From: an uncultured Bacteroidota bacterium
GTDB taxonomy: Bacteria > Bacteroidota > Bacteroidia > Flavobacteriales > Flavobacteriaceae
Direction of reading: 5' to 3'
NCBI GenBank assembly: GCA_902581145.1
Contig: CACHNE010000007.1
Location: forward strand, 1-64,000
DNA length: 64,000 bases
The stretch's first letter is position 1; each line of letters opens with the position of its first letter. Below, in pieces: positions 9,643 through 19,483 of this stretch. The notes beneath the pieces were generated by a model. It was not told the DNA's origin and did no database searches. It saw only the letters and a list, made by a program, of their open reading frames with translations. Position numbers and translations under genes: made by a program.

Positions 9643-12600
9643 TTATTCTTCTAATCTAATATCTAATCCAAGTCCTTTTAACTCATGCATTAATACATTG
9701 AATGACTCGGGTAACCCAGGCGTTGGCATTGATTCACCCTTTACAATAGCCTCATATGTTTTAGCTCTTCCTACTACATCATCAGATTTTACGGTGAGGA
9801 TTTCTCTAAGTGTACTTGAAGCACCATAAGCTTCAAGTGCCCAAACCTCCATTTCTCCGAATCTTTGTCCACCAAATTGAGCCTTTCCACCCAATGGTTG
9901 TTGAGTGATCAATGAGTAAGGTCCTATTGATCTGGAATGCATTTTATCATCAACCATATGACCTAGCTTAAGCATGTAAATAACTCCAACGGTAGCAGGT
10001 TGATCAAATTTCTCGCCAGTACCCCCATCATAAAGATATGTATGACCAAACTTAGGCAATCCTGCTTCATCAGTAATTTTATTAATTTCATCAATTGAAG
10101 CACCATCGAAGATAGGTGTAGCATATTTTTTATCAAGCTTTAAACCAGCCCACCCAAGAACTGTCTCATAAATCTGCCCGATATTCATCCTTGAAGGTAC
10201 ACCAAGTGGATTTAAAACTATATCAACTGGCTTACCATCTTCAAGGAATGGCATATCCTCTTCTCTTACAATTTTAGCAACAATACCCTTGTTACCGTGT
10301 CTACCAGCCATTTTATCACCAACTTTAAGTTTTCTCTTCTTAGCTATATATACTTTAGCTAACTTTAAAATACCAGAAGGTAACTCGTCACCAACTGAGA
10401 TTGTAAATTTCTCTCTTCTTAATGAACCCTGTAAATCGTTTTCTTTAATCTTATAATTATGAATAATTTGAGAAACAGTATCATTTGTTGACTTATCTGT
10501 AACCCATTTAGTTGATACTAGGTGGGCAAAATCGTCAGCTGAATTCAACATTTTTTGAGTAAACTTTTTTCCTTTTGGAAAAACTTCTTCACCAAGGTCA
10601 TTAAATATACCTTGAGAAGTTTTACCTCCTAAAACGCTGTAAAGTTTGTCAACTAAAATATTTTTAAGTTCAGAAAATCTAACATCATATGAATCTTCAA
10701 GTAATTTAAGATCTTCCTTATCTTGAATTCTCTTTCTCTTATCCTTTACTGATCTTGCAAATAATTTCTTATCAATTACAACACCATTTAGAGATGGTGG
10801 AGCCTTCAAAGATGCATCTTTAACATCACCTGCTTTGTCTCCAAAAATAGCCCTAAGTAACTTTTCTTCAGGAGTAGGATCACTTTCACCTTTTGGGGTG
10901 ATTTTTCCAATCAGAATATCACCAGCATTAATTTCAGCTCCAATTCTAATCATTCCATTTTCATCTAGATCTTTAGTAGCTTCTTCAGAAACATTTGGAA
11001 TATCATTTGTTAATTCTTCATTTCCAAGTTTTGTATCTCTAACCTCTATTGAGTACTCATCAATATGAATTGATGTAAATACATCATCCCTTACAACCTT
11101 TTCAGAAATAACAATCGCATCTTCAAAATTATAGCCTTTCCATGGCATGAAAGCTACTTGAATATTTCTTCCAAGTGCTAATTCTCCGTTATTTGTTGCA
11201 TATCCCTCACATAAAACTTGGCCTTTTGAAACTTTATCACCTTTTGAAACTATAGATTTTAAATTTACACACGTACCTTGATTAGTCTTTTTGAACTTTG
11301 TAAGCTTGTATGTAACTGTCTCAGAGTCAAAACTTGTTAAAACTTCAGCCTTATTTCTGTTATATTTGATTGTAATCTCGTTTGCATCAACATACTCAAC
11401 AACTCCATCTGCTTCCGCGTTAATAAGTACTCTAGAATCAGAAGCAACTTGCTTTTCTAACCCTGTACCAACAATAGGAGATTCTGGTAATAATAAAGGA
11501 ACAGCTTGGCGCATCATATTAGATCCCATAAGTGCACGATTTGCATCATCATGCTCTAAAAATGGTATCAAAGATGCAGAAATTGATGCAATTTGATTTG
11601 GAGCAACATCAGTATAATGAACATTTGTAGGCTCGGTTAATGGGAAATCACCCTCTTGTCTGGCAATTACCTTATCATCTTGTATTTTACCAGACTTATC
11701 AACATTTATATTTGATTGAGCTATCAGTTTGTTTTCTTCTTCCTCAGCACTTAAATAAATAGGGTCTGATTTTAAATCAACCACTCCGTCTTTTACTTTT
11801 CTATAAGGTGTTTCGATGAAGCCCATATTGTTTATCTTGGCAAATACACCCAGAGATGAAATTAAACCAATGTTTGGACCTTCAGGCGTTTCAATAGGAC
11901 ACAGTCTTCCATAATGTGTATAATGTACATCTCGAACTTCAAATCCAGCTCTTTCTCTGGAAAGACCTCCAGGTCCTAAAGCTGATAATCTTCTTTTATG
12001 TGTTATTTCAGCAAGTGGATTCGTTTGATCCATGAATTGTGAAAGCTGATTTGTTCCAAAAAATGAATTAATAACAGATGATAATGTTTTAGCATTAATT
12101 AAATCAATTGGAGTAAATACCTCGTTGTCACGAACATTCATTCTTTCTCTGATAGTTCTAGCCATTCTAGCAAGACCTACACCAAATTGTGATGAAAGCT
12201 GTTCTCCAACAGTTCTTACTCTTCTATTTGATAAATGATCAATATCATCTATTTCAGCTTTAGAATTGATAAGTTCAATCAAGTACTTGATAATTGTAAT
12301 TATATCTTCAGTTGTTAAAACTTGCTTGTCCATTCCAATATCCAAACCAAGTTTTTTATTCATTCTATACCTACCAACATCTCCAAGATTATATCTTTGG
12401 TCGCTAAAAAATAATTTATCGATAATACCTCTAGCTGTTTCTTCGTCTGGCGGTTCAGCATTTCTTAACTGCCTGTATATGTGTTCTACGGCTTCTTTTT
12501 CAGAATTTGTAGGATCTTTTTGGAGTGTATTATGAATAATTGCATATTCACCCTGCTGAGTAATTTCTTTATGAATTAGAACTGTTTTGACACCTGCTTC

Positions 12601-13455
12601 AATAATTTCTTCAACATTGTCTTTATCAATTTCAGTATCTCTGTCTAAAACTATTTCATTTCTTTCAATAGAAACTACTTCTCCTGTGTCTTCATCAACA
12701 AAATCTTCATGCCATGTATTTAAAACACGAGCAGCAAGTTTTCTTCCATAGTATTTTTTAAGATTTGCTTTAGAAACCTTAATTTCTTCAGCTAAATCAA
12801 ATATTTCTAAGATGTCTTTATCTCTTTCGTATCCAATTGCTCTAAATAAAGTTGTTACCGGTAACTTCTTTTTTCTGTCAATATAAGCATACATAACACT
12901 GTTAATGTCAGTTGCAAATTCAATCCATGATCCTTTAAAAGGAATAACACGTGCTGAATATAACTTTGTACCGTTTGCATGAAAAGATTGACCAAAAAAC
13001 ACCCCAGGTGATCTGTGTAATTGAGAAACCACAACTCTTTCGGCACCATTGATACAAAACGTACCGCTAGGTGTCATATAAGGGATCGTACCTAAATATA
13101 CATCTTGGACAATTGTTTCAAAATCTTCGTGCTCAGGATCAGTACAATATAACTTTAATCTCGCTTTTAAAGGAACACTGTAGGTAAGTCCTCTTTCAAT
13201 ACACTCTTGAATTGAATATCTAGGTGGATCAACAAAGTAATCCAGGAACTCTAGAACAAACTGATTTCTAGCATCAGTAATAGGAAAGTTATCCTGAAAA
13301 GTATTGTATAAACCCTCCTCACCACGTTCATCAGATTTTGTTTCTAATTGAAAGAAATCTTTAAAAGATTTGATTTGTATATCCAAAAAGTCTGGATATT
13401 TACTAGCATTCTTTATTGATGAAAAATTAATTCTTTCAGCTAATCTAGTTGACAT
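9643..13455 (-). CDS. rpoB: DNA-directed RNA polymerase subunit beta
   Basis: This 1270-residue beta subunit has clear family blocks: the rifampicin-binding region ([29 protein letters not shown]), [14 protein letters not shown], the lysine-rich catalytic region [16 protein letters not shown], and the C-terminal [18 protein letters not shown]. It is transcribed in the minus-strand ribosomal operon. A perfect 10-bp inverted repeat lies in the 107-base gap after rplL, a likely attenuation or processing point separating polymerase from L7/L12 synthesis. The rifampicin-pocket residues look standard and sensitive (by eye only). Confidence 0.98.
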   Translation of the reverse strand: MSTRLAERINFSSIKNASKYPDFLDIQIKSFKDFFQLETKSDERGEEGLYNTFQDNFPITDARNQFVLEFLDYFVDPPRYSIQECIERGLTYSVPLKARLKLYCTDPEHEDFETIVQDVYLGTIPYMTPSGTFCINGAERVVVSQLHRSPGVFFGQSFHANGTKLYSARVIPFKGSWIEFATDINSVMYAYIDRKKKLPVTTLFRAIGYERDKDILEIFDLAEEIKVSKANLKKYYGRKLAARVLNTWHEDFVDEDTGEVVSIERNEIVLDRDTEIDKDNVEEIIEAGVKTVLIHKEITQQGEYAIIHNTLQKDPTNSEKEAVEHIYRQLRNAEPPDEETARGIIDKLFFSDQRYNLGDVGRYRMNKKLGLDIGMDKQVLTTEDIITIIKYLIELINSKAEIDDIDHLSNRRVRTVGEQLSSQFGVGLARMARTIRERMNVRDNEVFTPIDLINAKTLSSVINSFFGTNQLSQFMDQTNPLAEITHKRRLSALGPGGLSRERAGFEVRDVHYTHYGRLCPIETPEGPNIGLISSLGVFAKINNMGFIETPYRKVKDGVVDLKSDPIYLSAEEEENKLIAQSNINVDKSGKIQDDKVIARQEGDFPLTEPTNVHYTDVAPNQIASISASLIPFLEHDDANRALMGSNMMRQAVPLLLPESPIVGTGLEKQVASDSRVLINAEADGVVEYVDANEITIKYNRNKAEVLTSFDSETVTYKLTKFKKTNQGTCVNLKSIVSKGDKVSKGQVLCEGYATNNGELALGRNIQVAFMPWKGYNFEDAIVISEKVVRDDVFTSIHIDEYSIEVRDTKLGNEELTNDIPNVSEEATKDLDENGMIRIGAEINAGDILIGKITPKGESDPTPEEKLLRAIFGDKAGDVKDASLKAPPSLNGVVIDKKLFARSVKDKRKRIQDKEDLKLLEDSYDVRFSELKNILVDKLYSVLGGKTSQGIFNDLGEEVFPKGKKFTQKMLNSADDFAHLVSTKWVTDKSTNDTVSQIIHNYKIKENDLQGSLRREKFTISVGDELPSGILKLAKVYIAKKRKLKVGDKMAGRHGNKGIVAKIVREEDMPFLEDGKPVDIVLNPLGVPSRMNIGQIYETVLGWAGLKLDKKYATPIFDGASIDEINKITDEAGLPKFGHTYLYDGGTGEKFDQPATVGVIYMLKLGHMVDDKMHSRSIGPYSLITQQPLGGKAQFGGQRFGEMEVWALEAYGASSTLREILTVKSDDVVGRAKTYEAIVKGESMPTPGLPESFNVLMHELKGLGLDIRLEE

Positions 13456-13505
13456 ATAGTTTTGTTTTTAAAAAATGAATAATGAAAATCAGTTAAGTAC
13501 ACCAA

Positions 13506-13543
13506 AAGGCATAGTAATAAATTCTAATCTATAACTATGCCTT
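13506..13543 (-). terminator. rplL-rpoB intergenic stem-loop (attenuator or processing site)
   Basis: AAGGCATAGT (13506-13515) and ACTATGCCTT (13534-13543) form a perfect 10-bp stem with an 18-base loop. On the transcribed minus strand the stem ends in ...GCCTTTTGGTG, a weak U run, so partial termination or RNase processing is more likely than full termination. Equivalent rplL-rpoB attenuators are known in E. coli; function here is inferred from position. Confidence 0.6.
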
Positions 13544-13562
13544 AATTTGAATAAAGTTAAAC

Positions 13563-13940
13563 TTATTTAAGTTCAACCTCAGCTCCAGCTTCTTCTAAAG
13601 ATTTTTTAAATCCTTCAGCTTCGTCTTTACTTACTGCTTCTTTGATTGTTTTTGGTGCTCCATCAACAAGTTCTTTAGCATCTTTGAGACCTAAACCTGT
13701 TAATTCTTTCACCAATTTTACAACTGCAAGTTTTGATCCACCGGCTGCTGTAAGAACAACATCAAATTCTGATTTTTCCTCAGCTGCATCACCGCCTGCA
13801 CCGCCTGCTGCTGCAGGAGCTGCAACAGCTGCTGCTGCTGGCTCAATACCATATTCATTTTTTAAAATGTCAGCTAACTCACTCACCTCTTTTACTGATA
13901 AGTTCACTAACTGCTCTGCGAAAGTTTTTAAATCTGCCAT
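13563..13940 (-). CDS. rplL: Large ribosomal subunit protein bL12 (L7/L12)
   Basis: A 125-residue stalk protein: N-terminal dimerisation domain (residues 1-35), an Ala/Gly-rich hinge ([19 protein letters not shown], about 36-54) and a globular C-terminal domain containing [19 protein letters not shown], which contacts translation factors. It is transcribed with rplJ 27 bases upstream and followed by a stem-loop before rpoB. Length is normal. The long open frame on the opposite strand is a shadow of the alanine codons. Confidence 0.98.
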   Translation of the reverse strand: MADLKTFAEQLVNLSVKEVSELADILKNEYGIEPAAAAVAAPAAAGGAGGDAAEEKSEFDVVLTAAGGSKLAVVKLVKELTGLGLKDAKELVDGAPKTIKEAVSKDEAEGFKKSLEEAGAEVELK

Positions 13941-13967
13941 TTTTTTATTTTTATTTTACTTTATTAT

Positions 13968-14483
13968 TTATTTGTTTGATAATGTTTGAAGAATGCCTGA
14001 AAGTTTTCCTCCACTTGATGAAAGTGCAGAAATAACATTTTTAGCAGGTGATTGTAACAACATGATAATATCTCCAATCAATTCTTCTTTAGATTTGATT
14101 GCAAATAATGTTTCAAGTTGATCATCACCGATATAAATATCTTCCTCAATCATCGCACCTTTTAATATTGGTCTTTCAGATTTTTTTCTAAAATTCTTTA
14201 TGACCTTAGCGGGTGCACTACTTACTTCAGCAATCATAACTGAAGTATTACCTTTTAGCGTTTCTTTTAGTTCACCAAAATCTTTTTCAGAATCATCCAT
14301 TGCTTTTTCAAGCAAGGTGTTTTTAACAACTGATAATTTTACACCAGCTTTAAAACACATTCTTCTTAGATTTGATGTTTCAAGAGCATTTAATCCAGAA
14401 ATATCTGTCAAATAAATATTTTGATTTGACTTTAACACTTCCAGAATTTCGTTAATCGCTACTGATTTTTCTTCTCTAGTCAT
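13968..14483 (-). CDS. rplJ: Large ribosomal subunit protein uL10
   Basis: The 171-residue uL10 anchors the L7/L12 stalk to 23S rRNA. It begins MTREEKSVAINEILEVLKSN and carries the RRMCFKAGVKLSVVKNTLLEKA RNA-binding block; the C-terminal helix (ISALSSSGGKLSGILQTLSN) is where L12 dimers dock. It follows rplA by only 8 bases, leaving no room for the long L10-binding leader that E. coli has ahead of rplJ, so regulation of this pair probably differs. Confidence 0.97.
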   Translation of the reverse strand: MTREEKSVAINEILEVLKSNQNIYLTDISGLNALETSNLRRMCFKAGVKLSVVKNTLLEKAMDDSEKDFGELKETLKGNTSVMIAEVSSAPAKVIKNFRKKSERPILKGAMIEEDIYIGDDQLETLFAIKSKEELIGDIIMLLQSPAKNVISALSSSGGKLSGILQTLSNK

Positions 14484-14491
14484 AATTACAA

Positions 14492-15178
14492 TTATATTTT
14501 AGGGTCAATAGCTAAACTAGGACTCATTGTCGATGAAATAAAAATGCTTTTAATATAAGTTCCTTTAGCCCCTGTCGGCTTTAGTTTGATTAATGTTTGA
14601 ATTAATTCACTTGCATTTCCAGCTATTTTATCAGATGAAAAAGAAACCTTTCCGATTGGAGCATGAACAATACCTGCTTTATCAACCTTGAAGTCAATCT
14701 TTCCCGCTTTAACATCAGAAACTGCCTTTGCAATATCCATGGTAACAGTTCCAGTTTTAGGGTTTGGCATTAAGCCTCTAGGGCCTAATATTCTTCCTAA
14801 TGGGCCTAATTTACCCATAACACTTGGCATAGTTACAATAACATCAACATCAGTCCAACCTCCTTTGATTTTTTCAACATATTCATCAAGTCCAACGTAA
14901 TCAGCTCCAGCATTCTTTGCTTCATCCTCTTTATCAGGTGAAACCAATGCAAGAACCTTCATGTCTTTTCCGGTTCCGTTAGGAAGAGAAACAACACCTC
15001 TTACCATTTCATTAGCTTTTTTAGGATCTACTCCTAATCTTACAGCTAAATCAACAGATGCGTCAAACTTTGTTGTCGTAATATCTTTTATCAAAGAACA
15101 TGCTTCATCTAAATTATACAACTTAGTATTATCAATTTTTGCTTCCGATAATTTTCTATTCTTAGTTAATTTTCCCAT
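14492..15178 (-). CDS. rplA: Large ribosomal subunit protein uL1
   Basis: The true start is ATG at 15178 ([10 protein letters not shown]), giving 228 residues, the usual uL1 length; the upstream ATG at 15217 would lie inside rplK and add an unrelated tail. Conserved blocks are [39 protein letters not shown] and [11 protein letters not shown]. uL1 forms the mobile L1 stalk and in many bacteria represses the L11-L1 transcript. A candidate target hairpin lies just upstream of rplK in this window. Confidence 0.97.
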   Translation of the reverse strand: MGKLTKNRKLSEAKIDNTKLYNLDEACSLIKDITTTKFDASVDLAVRLGVDPKKANEMVRGVVSLPNGTGKDMKVLALVSPDKEDEAKNAGADYVGLDEYVEKIKGGWTDVDVIVTMPSVMGKLGPLGRILGPRGLMPNPKTGTVTMDIAKAVSDVKAGKIDFKVDKAGIVHAPIGKVSFSSDKIAGNASELIQTLIKLKPTGAKGTYIKSIFISSTMSPSLAIDPKI

Positions 15179-15188
15179 TTTGTTTAAA

Positions 15189-15629
15189 TTATTCAGGGGC
15201 TTTACCACCCTTAACATTTATACCCATAGATCTCGCAGTACCAGCAACCATTTTCATAGCAGATTCAACTGTAAATGCATTTAAATCTACCATTTTATCT
15301 TCAGCAATTGCTTTTACTTGGTCCCACGTTACCTTTGAAACCTTATTAATGTTTGGCTCACCAGAACCTTTTTTAACCCTTGCAGCTTCTAAAAGCTGAA
15401 CTGCAGCAGGTGGTGTCTTAATTACAAAATCAAATGATTTGTCTTTGTAAACACTTATTACTACAGGTAATACTTTTCCTGGTTTGTCCTGAGTTCTAGC
15501 ATTAAACTGCTTACAAAAATCCATAATATTCACACCAGCAGCACCTAATGCAGGTCCTACAGGCGGTGATGGATTTGCAGCACCTCCTCTGACTTGTAAC
15601 TTGAGAACTTTATCTAATTCTTTTGCCAT
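15189..15629 (-). CDS. rplK: Large ribosomal subunit protein uL11
   Basis: This 146-residue protein has the uL11 hallmarks [20 protein letters not shown] near the N-terminus (thiostrepton/GTPase-centre side) and [12 protein letters not shown], and it ends with the [14 protein letters not shown] block. It binds the GTPase-associated centre of 23S rRNA. It is followed by rplA after 10 bases and preceded by a 66-base leader containing a strong bulged hairpin. Confidence 0.98.
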   Translation of the reverse strand: MAKELDKVLKLQVRGGAANPSPPVGPALGAAGVNIMDFCKQFNARTQDKPGKVLPVVISVYKDKSFDFVIKTPPAAVQLLEAARVKKGSGEPNINKVSKVTWDQVKAIAEDKMVDLNAFTVESAMKMVAGTARSMGINVKGGKAPE

Positions 15630-15648
15630 ATTACTAATTTAAGTTTCA

Positions 15649-15679
15649 ATGATTCTATTATTGGAAGCAATAAAATCAT
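15649..15679 (-). promoter_or_regulatory. Bulged hairpin in the rplK leader, candidate uL1 target
   Basis: On the minus strand, ATGATT-TTATTG pairs with CAATAA-TAG-AATCAT around a CTTC loop: two 6-bp helices separated by a 3-base one-sided bulge. It sits about 19 bases before the rplK ATG. In many bacteria uL1 binds a two-helix element with an asymmetric loop in this leader and represses the L11-L1 mRNA. The structure is visible; its binding by uL1 is inference. Confidence 0.5.
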
Positions 15680-15695
15680 CTATATTATGTAACAT

Positions 15696-16253
15696 TTATA
15701 ATTTTTCTACTTGCATATAGCTAAGTTCTAATGGAGTTTTTCTTCCAAATATTTTAACCATAACTTCAAGTTTTCTCTTTTCTTCGTTAATTTTTTCTAT
15801 TGTTCCGTCAAATCCATTAAATGGTCCATCAATAACTTTAACATTCTCTCCATGAATGAAAGGAATTATTATATCAGACTCTTCTTGTAGGGATAACTCA
15901 TCAACTCTACCTAACATTCTATTCACTTCGCTTTGACGTAATGGAATAGGATCTCCACCTTTTGTCTCACCTAAAAATCCAATAACATTAGTTACGGACT
16001 TAATAATGTGAGGCACTTCACCAGTTAAATTAGCCTTAATCATTATGTATCCTGGAAAATATGTTTTATCCTTAGTAACTTTTTTACCATTTCTAATTTG
16101 GACAACCTTTTCAGAGGGTACAAGAATTTGCTCAATGAAGCTATCCATACCAACTCTGGTAATCTCATTTTCGATATATGTCTTAATCTTGTTTTCTTGA
16201 CCACTTACAGCCCTAACAACATACCATTTAAAAAGCGAATTTTTGTCAGACAT
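15696..16253 (-). CDS. nusG: Transcription termination/antitermination factor NusG
   Basis: The 185-residue NusG has an NGN domain at the N-terminus (KWYVVRAVSGQENKIKTYIENEI ... FPGYIMIKANLTGEVPHIIKS) and a C-terminal KOW domain (GENVKVIDGPFNGFDGTIEKI). It couples RNA polymerase to the ribosome or Rho. It follows secE by 6 bases, the universal secE-nusG pairing. A short basic linker, rather than a large insertion, joins the two domains. Confidence 0.97.
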   Translation of the reverse strand: MSDKNSLFKWYVVRAVSGQENKIKTYIENEITRVGMDSFIEQILVPSEKVVQIRNGKKVTKDKTYFPGYIMIKANLTGEVPHIIKSVTNVIGFLGETKGGDPIPLRQSEVNRMLGRVDELSLQEESDIIIPFIHGENVKVIDGPFNGFDGTIEKINEEKRKLEVMVKIFGRKTPLELSYMQVEKL

Positions 16254-16259
16254 AAATAT

Positions 16260-16454
16260 TTAGCTTATAAGATTAAAAAATTCTTTAATTACTCTACTGA
16301 ACATAGAATCTAAACCCCAAATAATCAGTGAAAAAATCACTGAAAATACAGCAACTAAAACCGTTAAATTTAACCCTTCATTAAAACCAGGCCAACTCAC
16401 ATGTGACTTTAGTTCTTCAAAAGATTCTTTAAAATATTTAACAATTCCTGTCAT
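16260..16454 (-). CDS. secE: Preprotein translocase subunit SecE
   Basis: The correct start is ATG at 16454, giving 64 residues (MTGIVKYFKESFEELKSHVSWPG). A longer frame reading to 16547 runs through the tRNA-Trp gene and is artefactual. There is an amphipathic N-terminal helix with the conserved E-L-x-x-V-x-W-P pattern, then one transmembrane helix (about residues 31-52). SecE clamps the SecY channel. It lies just downstream of tRNA-Trp and upstream of nusG, as usual in Flavobacteriia. Confidence 0.93.
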   Translation of the reverse strand: MTGIVKYFKESFEELKSHVSWPGFNEGLNLTVLVAVFSVIFSLIIWGLDSMFSRVIKEFFNLIS

Positions 16455-16468
16455 ATTATATTTTTTTG

Positions 16469-16541
16469 CACGGGTTGAGAGACTCGAACTCCCGACACCT
16501 GGTTTTGGAGACCAGTGCTCTACCAACTGAGCTAAACCCGT
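16469..16541 (-). tRNA. tRNA-Trp (anticodon CCA)
   Basis: The 73-nt cloverleaf has a 7-bp acceptor (ACGGGTT/AACCCGT), D-arm with AGCTCAGTTGGTAGAGC, anticodon stem CTGGT/ACCAG around loop CTCCAAA (anticodon CCA), and T-arm GGAGTTCGAGTCTC. The discriminator is G and the 3' CCA is not encoded. It lies between tuf and secE on the same strand, the conserved Bacteroidetes position. Confidence 0.96.
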
Positions 16542-16553
16542 AAACATAAGTCA

Positions 16554-16585
16554 AGGTATTTCGTTTGAAAACAAACAAAATACCT
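16554..16585 (-). terminator. Strong 14-bp hairpin between tuf and tRNA-Trp
   Basis: Positions 16554-16567 and 16572-16585 pair over 14 bp around a 4-base loop; on the transcribed strand the loop is TTTT and the one imperfect pair is a G-U wobble. No clean U tract follows, so this is more likely an RNA-processing or mRNA 3'-end stabilising structure separating tuf mRNA from pre-tRNA-Trp than a simple intrinsic terminator. Confidence 0.6.
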
Positions 16586-16608
16586 CAACATATATTATGG
16601 GTTTTTAT

Positions 16609-17796
16609 TTAGTCTAAAATTTCTGTAACCTGACCAGCACCAACAGTTCTACCACCTTCACGGATAGCAAAACGTAAACCAACATTCATTGCAATTGGCT
16701 GTATTAACTCAACAGTGATTGTTAAGTTATCACCAGGCATAACCATTTCGACTCCAGATGGTAACTCAATAGTTCCAGTTACATCAGTCGTTCTTACATA
16801 GAACTGAGGTCTATAGTTATTGTGGAATGGAGTGTGACGTCCACCTTCTTCTTTTTTCAAGATGTAAACTTCCGCTTTAAACTTCTTGTGTGGAGTAACG
16901 GATCCTTGTTTACAAATAACCATTCCTCTACTGATGTCGGTTTTTTCAATACCTCTTAATAGGATACCAACATTGTCACCAGCTTCACCTCTATCTAAGA
17001 TTTTACGGAACATTTCAACACCTGTTACAGTAGAAGTTAATTTTTCTGCGCCCATTCCAATAATGTCAACAGCATCACCAGTATTAGCGACACCAGTTTC
17101 AATTCTTCCTGTAGCTACAGTTCCTCTACCTGTAATTGAAAATACGTCTTCAATAGGCATTAAGAAATCCTTGTCAATATCTCTCTTAGGTAATTCAATC
17201 CATGAATCAACATTTTTCATTAACTCCATTACAGTGTCAACCCACTTTTGCTCACCATTAAGAGCACCTAGGGCTGAACCGGCAATAATAGGGCTGTTAT
17301 CACCATCATATTCGTAGAATGATAATAATTCACGAATCTCCATTTCAACAAGTTCTAATAATTCTTCATCATCAACCATGTCAACTTTGTTCATGAATAC
17401 AACAATTCTCGGAATACCAACCTGTCTTCCAAGAAGGATGTGCTCACGGGTTTGTGGCATAGGCCCATCAGTAGCTGCAACAACAAGTATTGCTCCATCC
17501 ATCTGTGCAGCACCGGTTACCATGTTCTTGACATAGTCGGCGTGACCTGGACAGTCTACGTGAGCGTAATGACGATTCTCAGTTGCATACTCAACGTGTG
17601 ATGTATTGATGGTAATACCTCTTTCTTTTTCTTCAGGGGCATTATCAATAGTATCAAAATCTCTTTTTTCAGATAAACCAGCACCAGCTAACACTGTAGT
17701 AATAGCAGCTGTAAGCGTAGTTTTACCATGATCTACGTGTCCGATAGTACCGATATTTAAGTGCGGTTTCGAACGATCAAAATTTTCCTTTGCCAT
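16609..17796 (-). CDS. tuf: Elongation factor Tu
   Basis: The 395-residue EF-Tu delivers aminoacyl-tRNA to the ribosome. GTPase motifs are [10 protein letters not shown] (P loop, residues 19-28), DCPGHADYV (G3) and NKVDM (G4). Domain 2 and 3 blocks ([28 protein letters not shown]) are intact. A strong promoter lies 34-65 bases upstream. In relatives the tRNA-Thr/Tyr/Gly/Thr cluster immediately precedes this gene; here it lies about 4 kb away, beyond an accessory insert. Confidence 0.98.
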   Translation of the reverse strand: MAKENFDRSKPHLNIGTIGHVDHGKTTLTAAITTVLAGAGLSEKRDFDTIDNAPEEKERGITINTSHVEYATENRHYAHVDCPGHADYVKNMVTGAAQMDGAILVVAATDGPMPQTREHILLGRQVGIPRIVVFMNKVDMVDDEELLELVEMEIRELLSFYEYDGDNSPIIAGSALGALNGEQKWVDTVMELMKNVDSWIELPKRDIDKDFLMPIEDVFSITGRGTVATGRIETGVANTGDAVDIIGMGAEKLTSTVTGVEMFRKILDRGEAGDNVGILLRGIEKTDISRGMVICKQGSVTPHKKFKAEVYILKKEEGGRHTPFHNNYRPQFYVRTTDVTGTIELPSGVEMVMPGDNLTITVELIQPIAMNVGLRFAIREGGRTVGAGQVTEILD

Positions 17797-17829
17797 AATA
17801 TAATATTTTAGTTGCTTTTAAAATGAGCG

Positions 17830-17861
17830 CAAATATAGAATTTTTATATCTAATTAACCAA
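17830..17861 (-). promoter_or_regulatory. tuf promoter (TTG-N21-TATATTTG)
   Basis: On the minus strand a -33 TTG (17861-17859) and a -7 TATATTTG (17837-17830) are separated by 21 bases, a near-ideal match to the Bacteroidetes housekeeping promoter TTG-N19-23-TAnnTTTG. The predicted transcript starts about 28 bases upstream of the tuf ATG. Confidence 0.75.
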
Positions 17862-17943
17862 TTTATTTGTTAATTTTTTTTTGAAGAGCTTAATCAGTTA
17901 GAAAATCGTCGTTAATTTGAGTGTGTAATTAAATAAAAACCAA

Positions 17944-18561
17944 CTAGTTATAATCAGTAAAAAAAATCTGGTTTTCTATAGATTCCCAAAGTAACAGACA
18001 AGCTATTGAATTATAAGGACTCCAGTTTTCTGTTAACTTTTGTATTTCACGTTTGCCTACTTTTTCGATTGAATAGTTTTTTTTAATACTGTTTATTAAA
18101 GCTAAGTCCTTCGGAGAAAAGATATTCTTTCTAAATAAATTGAAAATTAAAAACATTTGAGCTGTCCATTCACCAACACCCTTTATTGAACATAAGTAGT
18201 CAATTACATCCTTATCAGTCATAGATTCAAGATCTGCGTCGTGAGTACTAAAAAAATTAAAAACATTTTTTATATAGTCAGCTTTTCTGTAAGAAATACC
18301 AATTGATTGCAATTCTTGGTTAGTCATTTGAATAATTTCTTCAGAGTTTATACCGTCAATTAATTTTGAAAATCTTTTTTTAACAGTAATAGCTGCCTTG
18401 AAGCTTATTTGTTGTTCAATTATTAAATTAGCAATTGACAGAGCGTAATTTGAATTATATCTGTTACCCCAATCAATTTTATGCTGAAATTTATTGATTA
18501 GGAAATACATTATTTTGTCATTGGACAAATGCTTGTATGCCCTTTCAAGAACTATTTTCAT
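17944..18561 (-). CDS. DNA-3-methyladenine glycosylase II (AlkA-like, HhH-GPD family)
   Basis: A 205-residue base-excision enzyme. It has the helix-hairpin-helix LCSIKGVGEWTAQMFLIF (about residues 126-143) followed by the Pro/Asp region FSPKDLALI, whose Asp is the expected catalytic residue of AlkA-type glycosylases. Residues 45-58 (IANLIIEQQISFKAA) match the family's N-terminal helix. It lacks the N-terminal extra domain of E. coli AlkA, as many short homologues do. It removes alkylated purines from DNA. It lies 7 bases downstream of an unrelated membrane-protein gene in the block that separates tuf from its tRNA cluster. Confidence 0.88.
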   Translation of the reverse strand: MKIVLERAYKHLSNDKIMYFLINKFQHKIDWGNRYNSNYALSIANLIIEQQISFKAAITVKKRFSKLIDGINSEEIIQMTNQELQSIGISYRKADYIKNVFNFFSTHDADLESMTDKDVIDYLCSIKGVGEWTAQMFLIFNLFRKNIFSPKDLALINSIKKNYSIEKVGKREIQKLTENWSPYNSIACLLLWESIENQIFFTDYN

Positions 18562-18568
18562 GGAATTT

Positions 18569-19429
18569 CTAATAATTTTCTTCAGCCAATTTGTATATCC
18601 TTAGGATTATCAACCCAAAAACAACACCTAAAATGGTTAACATAATGCTGTATAAACCTTCTGCACTAAAGGAAAGTCTAAGTAAAATTGTGGAGATAAT
18701 GAAGCCAGTATTTCTTATTAATTGCGAATACCTTTCGGTGTATTGGAAAGAAATTAGTAAAATAAAAACATCGACTAAAATTAAAATCGTGAAGAAATCA
18801 ATAAAGAAAACTCCGTTAAGATTTTCAGTGTAGGATTCAGAAATAAACACCTGAATTAACCATTCATAAAAGTTTATAAAACATAAAACTAAAAGAGTCG
18901 GAACTAAAAGTATTGACATAAGTTTTTTGTAGTTTATGAACTTTTTTAAATTTTTATTTGTTTTACGCTTTGGGGTGTTAACCCAAGTTTTTTTAAACAA
19001 ATGAATCAGATAGAAAATCACTATTACGGCTAATAGATCATACAGTAACTGCAGATTATTTTCATTAAAAATAGTTGTACTTTCTAAGCTAATTTCTGGA
19101 ATATCTTTAAATATTTTTCTAATCAAAACCAATGAAATAATTTCAAACTCCTTGGCAATTGATGTAGTAAAAGATCTTGGTAGATAATATATAAGTAAAA
19201 ATGCCTCATAAATCAGAATAAATGTAAAAGGGGTGTATAAGGCGGATATAGGATTGCTTGATAAGTTAGTTTTGGACGAAAAAATATCTACTCCGTAATA
19301 ATTTTCAAAGAATATCAACAGTAGATGAATTATAAAACCACCAACAGCCAAAAACATAATATTTTTCTCAAATAACTCTACATTTCTTTGAGAAAAAACA
19401 TTCGAGTGTAAATTTTCAATCCTATTCAT
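18569..19429 (-). CDS. Polytopic membrane protein of unknown function
   Basis: I do not recognise this 286-residue protein. It shows about six or seven hydrophobic helices: roughly residues 24-42, 64-85, 128-146, 170-192, 207-228 and 240-280, the last long enough to be two. A Lys-rich loop (KRKTNKNLKKFINYKK, about 154-169) marks a cytoplasmic segment. No catalytic motif is obvious. It lies between the YdhR-like lipoprotein gene and alkA on the same strand, 7 bases before alkA, so it is probably co-transcribed with the repair gene. The opposite-strand frame here is a shadow. Confidence 0.6.
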   Translation of the reverse strand: MNRIENLHSNVFSQRNVELFEKNIMFLAVGGFIIHLLLIFFENYYGVDIFSSKTNLSSNPISALYTPFTFILIYEAFLLIYYLPRSFTTSIAKEFEIISLVLIRKIFKDIPEISLESTTIFNENNLQLLYDLLAVIVIFYLIHLFKKTWVNTPKRKTNKNLKKFINYKKLMSILLVPTLLVLCFINFYEWLIQVFISESYTENLNGVFFIDFFTILILVDVFILLISFQYTERYSQLIRNTGFIISTILLRLSFSAEGLYSIMLTILGVVFGLIILRIYKLAEENY

Positions 19430-19483
19430 AATCAGACACTTACAATATTTGTGCCGTTATGAATAGAATTGATATTAAATAAT

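Noticed and set aside
13642-13989. Ala/Pro-rich 115-codon frame opposite rplL
   Set aside because: It is a shadow of the alanine-rich hinge of L7/L12 on the other strand.
16455-16547. N-terminal extension of secE by 31 codons
   Set aside because: It reads through tRNA-Trp; the ATG at 16454 gives the normal SecE length and start.
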